Shown: one piece after another, positions 7,382 to 12,880 of the stretch
Position numbering within the stretch: the stretch's first letter is position 1
How the letters are laid out: each line of letters starts with the position of its first letter
Source of the DNA: Bacteroidales bacterium
GTDB taxonomy: Bacteria > Bacteroidota > Bacteroidia > Bacteroidales > UBA12077
Direction of reading: 5' to 3'
Assembly (NCBI GenBank): GCA_030600865.1
Contig: JAUVUS010000019.1
Coordinates: 1-12,880 of the forward strand
Length of the DNA stretch: 12,880 nt
Notes under the pieces: generated by a model
Database searches by the model: none
Told to the model about the DNA's origin: nothing
What the model saw: only the letters and a program-made list of their open reading frames with translations
Translations under genes and position numbers: made by a program

Positions 7382-8092
7382 ATGGAAACATTAAATTCAA
7401 TACTATCAATAATCCCGATAATGGATATAAATATATCAGAGTTGGAACTATTTAAAATAAAACTTGTTGATATTGAAGATTTTACAGAATTAATAATTCG
7501 TTTTGTTTTTAACCTGTTAGTGTGTTTATTTTTGGTAAGGGTATTATATTATTCAATAACCAAACGAAAAGATTATCTGTTTACTTATGTCCTTTTTAGT
7601 ACCATTGTTTTCCTCCTTTGTTTTCTTTTGGAAAATGTAAAACTTGAGTTGGGTTTTGCACTGGGATTGTTTGCCATATTTGGAATTATAAGATATAGAA
7701 CAACAACAATTCCGATTAAGGAAATGACTTACCTTTTTGTAGTAATTGGTGTATCGGTAATTAATGCTTTAGCAAATAAGAAAGTTAGCTATGCCGAATT
7801 ATTATTCACAAATCTAATGATTGTTTTTATTGTTTGGGGATTAGAGCGAATCTGGTTATTGAAAAACGAAACGAGTAAAACAATTGTTTTTGAAAAAATT
7901 GACCTGGTTAAACCTGAAAATTATAGATTGATGTTAGAAGATTTAAAACAACGAACAGGGTTAAAAATTAACAGGGCAGAGGTTGGTAAAATTAATTTCT
8001 TGCGCGATACAGCCGAAGTTAAAATTTATTATTTCAATGGAACGAATAATAGCGAAGAATCAGAATTTTCTTTAGATCAGGACATAGTGTAA
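7382..8092 (+). CDS. DUF4956 multi-pass membrane protein
   Basis: This is a 236-residue inner-membrane protein. Hydrophobic segments lie at about 38-58, 65-83, 90-104, 115-130 and 139-157, followed by a soluble C-terminal domain of about 75 residues. The central motif LGLFAIFGIIRYRT (95-107), continuing TTIPIKEMTYLF, marks DUF4956 proteins. The start MET is preceded by A-rich sequence, and the gap from the polyphosphate polymerase gene is only 12 bases. The biochemical role of the family is not established. Its constant proximity to VTC-domain genes suggests that it anchors the polymerase or moves its product across the membrane, much as the eukaryotic VTC complex has catalytic and membrane parts; that is inference. 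The C-terminal domain (EKIDLVKPENYRLMLEDLKQ onward) looks like a small α/β module and may be the docking surface. Confidence 0.85.
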   Translation: METLNSILSIIPIMDINISELELFKIKLVDIEDFTELIIRFVFNLLVCLFLVRVLYYSITKRKDYLFTYVLFSTIVFLLCFLLENVKLELGFALGLFAIFGIIRYRTTTIPIKEMTYLFVVIGVSVINALANKKVSYAELLFTNLMIVFIVWGLERIWLLKNETSKTIVFEKIDLVKPENYRLMLEDLKQRTGLKINRAEVGKINFLRDTAEVKIYYFNGTNNSEESEFSLDQDIV

Positions 8093-8107
8093 AGTAGAAT
8101 TAAGAAT

Positions 8108-8263
8108 CAATGTCGTTTAGTTTAGATACTATATAATTTGCTAACCTTTGTGCAATTCTTTGTGACTTGGCCCCGAAAGTTTTCGGGGTAGTGGCAAAAT
8201 AATATAGCCACAAAGGCACTAAAACACTAAGAAACACAAAAAAAGAAGCTTAACTAAACGATT
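8108..8263. mobile_element. MITE-like palindromic element between DUF4956 and DUF2490 genes
   Basis: Imperfect terminal inverted repeats bound a 156-base non-coding stretch. The left end is AATGTCGTTTAGTTTAG (8109-8125); the right end, reverse complemented, is AATCGTTTAGTTAAG, a match with one 2-base gap and one mismatch. An 11-base direct repeat, GAATTAAGAAT, flanks it on both sides (8097-8107 and 8264-8274) and would fit a target duplication. Inside are the hairpin CCCCGAAA-GT-TTTCGGGG (8171-8188), a second hairpin GTGGC...GCCAC (8191-8211), and CACAAAGGCACTAAAACAC-type strings that I recall as common in Bacteroidota intergenic DNA. There is no transposase. The flanking repeat is low-complexity and recurs once more at 8271-8281, which weakens the case. 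Confidence 0.4.
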
Positions 8264-8294
8264 GAATTAAGAATTAAGAATAATATTTCTAACA

Positions 8295-8315
8295 GCTAAA
8301 GGCTAAAAGCTAAAA
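8295..8315 (+). repeat. Three tandem GCTAAAA heptamers
   Basis: GCTAAAG, GCTAAAA and GCTAAAA follow each other directly, with a decayed fourth unit GCAAATT, and end 6 bases before the ATG at 8328. They occupy the leader and ribosome-binding region of the DUF2490 gene. A change in copy number would alter the leader length. Confidence 0.6.
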
Positions 8316-8327
8316 GCAAATTTTACT

Positions 8328-9020
8328 ATGAAATATACAATCAAAAAAATTAGTACTGTCATAATTTTAATTACTTGCCTAACAATTAAAATAAACGCTC
8401 AGGAAACAAAAATTACTCAAGACCTGGAACAATGGACAAGTATAGGATTATCAAAAAAAATAAATAAGCACTGGAAGATAACATTGGAAGAAGAATTCAG
8501 ATTTACTGAAGATATTTCAAAGCTTGATGTATTTTTTATTGGTTTAGGACTTGATTATAAATTTAATAAGCACTTTACAGTAGGAGCTAATTATCGTTTT
8601 TATCAAAATAAAAATAGTGATGGAATTTTACAAAATCAACATCGCTTAAGTGCCGATTTTCAATATAAATATAAAATTAGTCGATTTAAGGTTGCATATC
8701 GCTTGCGATTTCAAAATAAAGACGAAGATTTCTTTACTAATGAATCAGGTAATAATTTGTACAATCTGCGGAACCGGTTTTCGGTTGATTATAACATCAA
8801 TAATTTTAAGCTTGACCCTTATTTTGACATAGAATTATTTCGAAGATTTGAAAACGGAGAAGATTCATATTTCAATAAAATTCGCTGGACATTAGGCATT
8901 GAATATTCAATAACTAAAAAAAGCGATATTGAATTATTCTACAGGATTGACAATGAGCTAAATCAGGATTATGCAAAAGACACTTACATAATTGGCTTGG
9001 GTTATAAATTTTCATTTTAA
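8328..9020 (+). CDS. DUF2490-family outer-membrane β-barrel protein
   Basis: This 230-residue exported protein has a signal peptide up to NA (about residue 24, then QETKI). The mature part alternates hydrophobic and polar residues in strands joined by short turns: WKITLEEEFRF, FTVGANYRFYQNK, FKVAYRLRFQNKDED, DIELFYRIDNELNQ, and a final strand ending in phenylalanine (YIIGLGYKFSF). This is the layout of DUF2490 proteins, which are predicted small outer-membrane barrels. No substrate is known. The CotH-like gene starts 11 bases downstream, so these two are co-transcribed. Upstream, 235 bases with a MITE-like element separate it from the DUF4956 gene, although the four genes are probably one functional set. 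It might form a channel or a docking site for the CotH lipoprotein (inference). Confidence 0.82.
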   Translation: MKYTIKKISTVIILITCLTIKINAQETKITQDLEQWTSIGLSKKINKHWKITLEEEFRFTEDISKLDVFFIGLGLDYKFNKHFTVGANYRFYQNKNSDGILQNQHRLSADFQYKYKISRFKVAYRLRFQNKDEDFFTNESGNNLYNLRNRFSVDYNINNFKLDPYFDIELFRRFENGEDSYFNKIRWTLGIEYSITKKSDIELFYRIDNELNQDYAKDTYIIGLGYKFSF

Positions 9021-9031
9021 AATTAATTATT

Positions 9032-10474
9032 ATGAGAACAAAATATTTAAAATCTATGAATTTATTTGTTGCAGTATTTGTTTCGATATTAATGCTAAGT
9101 AACTCATGTTATAAAGAAGAAATCATAGAGGATGTTATACCGGGAGAAGGCCTGGCTGACTGGACACCCGAAACTCATTCGTCAGAAGCATCGCCGGATT
9201 ATAATGTAGTTTTTCCACAGGATAAAGTAAATAGAATCGATTTAGTTATTTCATCTGAGAATTGGAATACAATGTTACAGGATTTAACAGATAATATTGG
9301 AGAATTTGGCTCAAGTGGAGGAAACCCTCCGCCACCACCAATGTTTTCGGAATTTGGAAATTACAATTCACCACCGCCTCCTAATTTTATTACACCTGTA
9401 TTCGTAACATGTTCATTCTTTTTTGAAGGGAAAGAGTGGTATAATGTGGGAGTAAGATTTAAGGGTAATTCAAGTCTTAACTTTACATGGCTGGCCGGAA
9501 TTATGAAGTTAGCCCTGCGATTCGATTTTGATGAGTTTGAAGATGATTATCCGGCGATTAAAGATCAACGGTTTTATGGATTTCAAAAGTTATCATTCTC
9601 TAATAATTTTAAAGATCAATCATTTTTACATGAGAAAATAGCTGCGGATATTTTCAGAGATGCCGGATTAAAAGCTCCACGAACAGCTTATTACAGAGTA
9701 TATATTAATTATGGCGCAGGTCCGATATATTTCGGTTTATATACTGCCGTAGAAATTGTTGAGGATACTATGCTCGACAATCAGTTTGGAAGCAGTACAG
9801 GTAATTGTTATAAGCCTGAAGGCATAGGAGGAACATTTGCTTACGGTACATTTAATACAACTGATTTAGAGAAAAAAACGAATGAAGATTTAGCAGATTG
9901 GAGCGATCTTGAGCAATTGTATAACACCTTACATTCTTCAAACAGGATAACTGATACTGAACAATGGAAAACAGATTTAGAGTCAATTCTTGATGTTGAT
10001 CATTTTATGAAATGGCTCGCGACTAATACAGTAATCCAAAATTGGGATACCTATGGTACAATAGGCCATAATTACTATTTATACAATAATCCTTATACCA
10101 ATAAAATAGTTTGGATTCCGTGGGATAATAACGAAGCCTTAACTTCCGGGGAAAGGGAAACTATTTCACTATCTATGATTGAGGTTACAAGTGAATGGCC
10201 ATTAATTCGGTATCTAATGGATCAGCTGGAATACGAAGAAATTTATGAAACTTATTTACAGTCAGTAATTGATGATGCCTTTGAACCATCAAAAATGAAA
10301 GAATTGTATCAGTATTATCATGATTTAATTTATGATTATGCTATTGGAGCAGATGGTGAACAACTGGGTTATACTTTTTTGAGATCATCTTCAGAATTTA
10401 CAGATGCTTTAACCGAACAAATGAATCATGTTGATGATCGTTACAATGCTGTGGTAAATCATCTATCGAAATAA
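9032..10474 (+). CDS. CotH kinase-like lipoprotein
   Basis: This 480-residue protein belongs to the CotH family, atypical secreted protein kinases first known from Bacillus spore coats. The signal ends in LSNSC (Cys26), followed by CYKEE, a Lys-plus-acidic pattern like the Bacteroidota surface-export signal. The CotH domain covers about 66-470. It shows RIDLVISSENW (68-78), the nucleotide-loop-like VRFKGNSSLN (141-150), KLSFSNNFKDQSFLHEKIA (186-203), YFGLYTAVEIVED (233-245), YKPEG (260-264), and the active-site-like DVDHFMKWLATNTVIQNWD (321-339) with NYYLY and IPWDNNEAL (362-370). A proline-rich loop (GGNPPPPP and NSPPPPNF, about 97-119) is inserted before the kinase core, a common place for low-complexity loops in this family. 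It is the last gene of the polyphosphate cluster. The target protein is unknown. Confidence 0.87.
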   Translation: MRTKYLKSMNLFVAVFVSILMLSNSCYKEEIIEDVIPGEGLADWTPETHSSEASPDYNVVFPQDKVNRIDLVISSENWNTMLQDLTDNIGEFGSSGGNPPPPPMFSEFGNYNSPPPPNFITPVFVTCSFFFEGKEWYNVGVRFKGNSSLNFTWLAGIMKLALRFDFDEFEDDYPAIKDQRFYGFQKLSFSNNFKDQSFLHEKIAADIFRDAGLKAPRTAYYRVYINYGAGPIYFGLYTAVEIVEDTMLDNQFGSSTGNCYKPEGIGGTFAYGTFNTTDLEKKTNEDLADWSDLEQLYNTLHSSNRITDTEQWKTDLESILDVDHFMKWLATNTVIQNWDTYGTIGHNYYLYNNPYTNKIVWIPWDNNEALTSGERETISLSMIEVTSEWPLIRYLMDQLEYEEIYETYLQSVIDDAFEPSKMKELYQYYHDLIYDYAIGADGEQLGYTFLRSSSEFTDALTEQMNHVDDRYNAVVNHLSK

Positions 10475-10522
10475 ATGATTTAATTTTAATAAATTAAATG
10501 AATAATATTTGTCATGTACTAA

Positions 10523-10558
10523 GAGATAAGCCATTAATTAAGAAATGACTTATCTTTA
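10523..10558 (+). terminator. Possible terminator or hairpin after the CotH-like gene
   Basis: AGATAAGCCATT (10524-10535) pairs with AATGACTTATCT (10544-10555) across a loop of 8 bases, with one C/A mismatch. A short T-rich tail, TTATA, follows. The stem is AT-rich and the T-run weak, so it might instead be an operator for the kinase gene starting at 10588. Confidence 0.4.
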
Positions 10559-10587
10559 TAACAAACTAAAAAAACTTTAAATTAAGG

Positions 10588-11778
10588 ATGGAATTTAAAA
10601 CATCTCAGAAAGTACCGGAAACAGCTATTTATCTTATAATTTGGCTGGTGATTTTTATAATACCTGTTTTGGTTACAACTTCTAATACCGGAAGGTTTGA
10701 TAAACAAGTAATTATTGGTTGGGTCAGAATGACACCATTTGTTGCTATTTTTATTATAAATACTGTATGGTTGATTCCAGAGTTTCTTTTTAAAGGAAAA
10801 ACAGGTACATACCTGATCGCAGTTGTAGTTTTAAGTTTGTTATTTGTTTTAGTTTGGGATTACGTTTTTCCAATGTTTCAGGAACTGATTAAAGGCAATC
10901 AGCAACCACAGTTTGATTTACAACGACCAGGTATTGACGGACAAAGGCTTCCTTTGCCAAATCAACGGCCACATATTGACAGGCCATGGCCTCCAATGCC
11001 TGATCAACAACCACCAATTCCAAGAGAACGACTCACAGGACCAAATCAGCGAATTCCTGAGCAAGTAATTCATATATTAAGAATTTTTAATCAGGTAATT
11101 ATTGCCTGGTTGGTTGTTGGATTTAATGTAGCTATAAAAGTTACCAATAAGTGGTTTAAAGACGAACAGAAAAAACGTGAATTGGAAAAAGAGCATTTAA
11201 AATCGGAGTTAGCTTTTTTACAAAATCAGGTTAGTCCACACTTTTTTATGAATACCTTGAATAATATTCATGCTCAAATCGATATTGATACTAAAGATGC
11301 TCAAAGTTCAATTGTTACCCTTTCGAAAATGATGCGTTATTTGCTTTATGAATCGGAGAGGGGAGATACAACATTAAAAAAAGAAATTGAATTTTTAAAA
11401 AGTTATGTTGAACTTATGAAGCTGAGAGTTCACGAAGAGGTTAATATTAATTTGAAAATAACTGTAATTGATGAAGATATTAAACTGCAGCCGTTTTTGT
11501 TTATTTCATTTATAGAAAATGCATTCAAGCACGGAATAAGTTATAACGAAAAATCATTTATTAAAATTGAATTAAAGCAAAATATAGAATTTATTGAATT
11601 TAGTTGTGTAAATAGTTTATCAGTGCAAAATAAGATTACAAATCCATACTCGGGTGTAGGTTTAGAGAATATTAAAAAACGTCTTAATTTATTATATAAC
11701 AATGAATATCAACTTATAATTGATGAATTGGATTCTGAGTTTAAAGTTTTATTAAAAATTCCGACACATGAGGATTAA
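10588..11778 (+). CDS. LytS-type sensor histidine kinase with proline-rich external loop
   Basis: This is an inner-membrane sensor kinase of 396 residues. Four membrane segments lie at about 12-32, 46-66, 74-94 and 162-183. The topology, with N- and C-termini inside, puts residues 95-161 in the periplasm. That loop is Pro/Gln/Arg-rich (LQRPGIDGQRLPLPNQ, RPWPPMPDQQPPIP, GPNQRIPEQ) and has no counterpart in the first kinase of the window. After a charged helix (KDEQKKRELEKEHLKSEL) comes the His_kinase domain with H218 in VSPHFFMNTLNN. The ATP-binding part has IENAFKHG (N311) and YSGVGLENIKKRL (about 354-366). The regulator gene overlaps its end by 11 bases, so translation is coupled. The loop may bind a cell-wall or surface ligand (inference). 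Confidence 0.93.
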   Translation: MEFKTSQKVPETAIYLIIWLVIFIIPVLVTTSNTGRFDKQVIIGWVRMTPFVAIFIINTVWLIPEFLFKGKTGTYLIAVVVLSLLFVLVWDYVFPMFQELIKGNQQPQFDLQRPGIDGQRLPLPNQRPHIDRPWPPMPDQQPPIPRERLTGPNQRIPEQVIHILRIFNQVIIAWLVVGFNVAIKVTNKWFKDEQKKRELEKEHLKSELAFLQNQVSPHFFMNTLNNIHAQIDIDTKDAQSSIVTLSKMMRYLLYESERGDTTLKKEIEFLKSYVELMKLRVHEEVNINLKITVIDEDIKLQPFLFISFIENAFKHGISYNEKSFIKIELKQNIEFIEFSCVNSLSVQNKITNPYSGVGLENIKKRLNLLYNNEYQLIIDELDSEFKVLLKIPTHED

Positions 11779-12481
11779 ATGCATAGCCATAGATGATGAG
11801 CCATTAGCTTTAAAGCAAATTTCGGGATACATTGAAAAAACACCTTTTCTGGAATTAGTGGCTTCATGTAAAAGTGCCTTTGAAGCTATGAATATACTTT
11901 CTGAAAATGACGTTGATTTGATGTTTGTTGATATTCAAATGCCAGATCTTACCGGAATTGATTTTGTAAAATCATTAAATGAAAAACAGAAAATAATATT
12001 TACTACAGCTTACCAGGAATATGCACTGGAAGGATTTAAAGTGGATGCTCTTGATTATGTTTTAAAACCTTTTGGTTACGAAGAGTTTTTAAAAGCGGCG
12101 AATAAAGCAAAATCGCACTTTGAGCTGGTGGAAAAAGCATCTGTTAGTGTTGAAGCTAAAGATGATTACCTTTTTATTAAATCAGAGTATAAAATAAGGC
12201 GGATTAATCTGGATGAGATTTTATATATAGAAGGATTACGCGAGTATGTAAAAATTGTTATTAAAGATGAAAAACCGGTTTTAAGTTTAATGAGTTTAAA
12301 ATCATTGGAAGAAAAATTGCCTTCAGAACGTTTTATGAGAGTTCATCGTTCATTTATTGTTAACCTGGGCGAAATACAAACCATTGAACGAAGTCGTATA
12401 ATTTTTGGAAAAACATACATACCTGTGAGTGATCAATATAAAGATAAGTTTCAGGAATTCCTTGCTAAAAGATTTATTTAA
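11768..12481 (+). CDS. LytTR-family response regulator
   Basis: This is a cytoplasmic response regulator of 237 residues. The receiver domain (1-118) has the acidic pair D9/D10, phospho-acceptor D55 in MFVDIQMPD, the TT switch at 79-80 and K100 in VLKPF. The LytTR domain (about 132-235) shows YLFIKSEYKIRRINLDEI, ILYIEGLREYVKI and the DNA-contact region RFMRVHRSFIVNL. The ATG at 11768 lies inside the end of the kinase gene (11-base overlap), and no later start fits the receiver fold. It resembles the regulator at 2640 in architecture but not closely in sequence, so the two pairs are distinct systems rather than a recent duplication. Likely targets are its own operon, the upstream CotH/polyphosphate cluster or the SiaC-like gene downstream (inference). 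Confidence 0.94.
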   Translation: MRIKCIAIDDEPLALKQISGYIEKTPFLELVASCKSAFEAMNILSENDVDLMFVDIQMPDLTGIDFVKSLNEKQKIIFTTAYQEYALEGFKVDALDYVLKPFGYEEFLKAANKAKSHFELVEKASVSVEAKDDYLFIKSEYKIRRINLDEILYIEGLREYVKIVIKDEKPVLSLMSLKSLEEKLPSERFMRVHRSFIVNLGEIQTIERSRIIFGKTYIPVSDQYKDKFQEFLAKRFI

Positions 12482-12556
12482 AATTTCTGTAAATTTTGTA
12501 AACATTTTCTAACTTTTACGTATATAGGAAATACTTAGACATAAAATCGTATTTCT

Positions 12557-12868
12557 ATGAATACATTAAAAATAGAAGCAACAACTTTTACTCCCGAAAT
12601 TAATTTTGATATTGAAAACAATACCTTAAGTTTCTTAAAAGTATCAAAGCCAGCCAATGCAATCGAATTTTACAAACCGGTTTTTGAATTCCTGGATCAT
12701 TTTGAAAAGTCAAAGGTAAAATCTAAAGTTATTAATGAATTGGTCATTGATTTTAAATTCGATTATTTTAATACCGCTACTGCAAAAATTCTTTATGAAT
12801 TATTAAAGAATTTTTTCAGTAGCGGTTTTAAAATAATCGAATACCGCTACTGCAAAAATTCTTTATGA
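12557..12868 (+). CDS. SiaC-like (DUF1987) regulatory phosphoprotein, 3' end disrupted
   Basis: The first about 85 residues fit the SiaC/DUF1987 family. They show an N-terminal ATTFTPEINFDIENNTLSF strand pair, AIEFYKPVFEFLDHF (35-49), and the signature FKFDYFNTATAKILYELLK (66-84), which contains the threonine region phosphorylated in SiaC proteins. In that family a SiaB kinase and a PP2C-type phosphatase control the protein, which in turn controls partner enzymes. Family members usually have about 125 residues and end with an acidic WYYEEDDE-like stretch; here only 103 residues are present. The last part (about NFFSSGFKIIEYRYCKNSL) lies in a fold-back repeat (12757-12880) and the frame stops at 12868. 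The true C-terminus is therefore probably lost or mis-assembled. SiaB or phosphatase genes may lie beyond the window. Confidence 0.7.
   Translation: MNTLKIEATTFTPEINFDIENNTLSFLKVSKPANAIEFYKPVFEFLDHFEKSKVKSKVINELVIDFKFDYFNTATAKILYELLKNFFSSGFKIIEYRYCKNSL
12757..12842. repeat. Long imperfect inverted repeat inside the SiaC-like gene
   Basis: Arms 12757-12795 and 12804-12842 (39 bases each) are reverse complements with two mismatches, around an 8-base centre, TGAATTAT. The left arm encodes the conserved YFNTATAK region of the protein. The right arm is therefore a secondary inverted copy, not an independent sequence. Confidence 0.9.
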
Positions 12869-12880
12869 ATTATTAAAGAA
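12770..12880 (+). repeat. 41-bp exact direct repeat, second copy at the window end
   Basis: Bases 12770-12810 and 12840-12880 are identical over 41 positions, with a 70-base period that is not a multiple of three. The second copy is read in another frame, giving YRYCKNSL and a stop. It starts where the inverted copy ends, so the order is forward, inverted, forward again. Confidence 0.92.

Noticed and set aside
8127..8142. TATAATTTG as a promoter for the DUF2490 gene
   Set aside because: It is one base off the Bacteroidota TAnnTTTG pattern, lacks a -33 element at the right distance, and would leave a leader of almost 200 bases.
12773..12829. GC-rich hairpin with a TTTT tail resembling a terminator
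   Set aside because: It arises from the inverted copy of coding sequence inside the SiaC-like gene and lies before its stop, so a terminator role is unlikely.

Overview
The window is AT-rich DNA with one coding direction: every gene I accept is on the + strand. The families point to Bacteroidota, probably a Bacteroidales or Marinilabiliales-like relative. They include a FecR protein with a DUF4974-type tail, lipoproteins with a Bacteroidota-style surface-export signature, two LytS-type histidine kinase/LytTR regulator pairs, a carboxypeptidase-regulatory-domain TonB receptor, a DUF2490 protein, a CotH kinase-like lipoprotein and a SiaC-like protein. Shine-Dalgarno sequences are weak, which is usual for the phylum.

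Layout. (1) 1-1427: the 3' part of a FecR-like anti-sigma gene, then an acidic, aromatic-rich lipoprotein, closed by a strong terminator. (2) 1620-6384: sensor kinase, LytTR regulator, an intergenic stretch with a 21-bp tandem repeat, a TonB-dependent receptor interrupted by an in-frame TAA 41 codons before its natural end, and a secreted helical-repeat protein. This block ends in a terminator that is a sequence relative of the first one. (3) 6623-10474: a VTC-domain polyphosphate polymerase, a DUF4956 membrane protein, a DUF2490 outer-membrane barrel and a CotH kinase-like lipoprotein. A small MITE-like palindromic element lies between the second and third of these. (4) 10588-12868: a second kinase/LytTR pair with overlapping genes; the kinase has a proline-rich external loop. 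A SiaC-like gene follows, and its 3' end is scrambled by a fold-back (inverted then direct) repeat running to the window edge.

How it may work together (inference). Block 2 looks like a signal-regulated uptake locus in which the kinase/regulator pair controls the receptor. The receptor is probably inactive if the TAA is real. Block 3 is the most interesting part: a cytoplasmic polyphosphate polymerase next to a multi-pass membrane protein, an outer-membrane barrel and an exported protein-kinase-like lipoprotein. This suggests a cell-envelope phosphate or polyphosphate pathway. The second kinase/regulator pair is the obvious candidate to control it.

No tRNA, rRNA, CRISPR array or transposase gene was seen. 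No gene-free stretch exceeds 300 bases.
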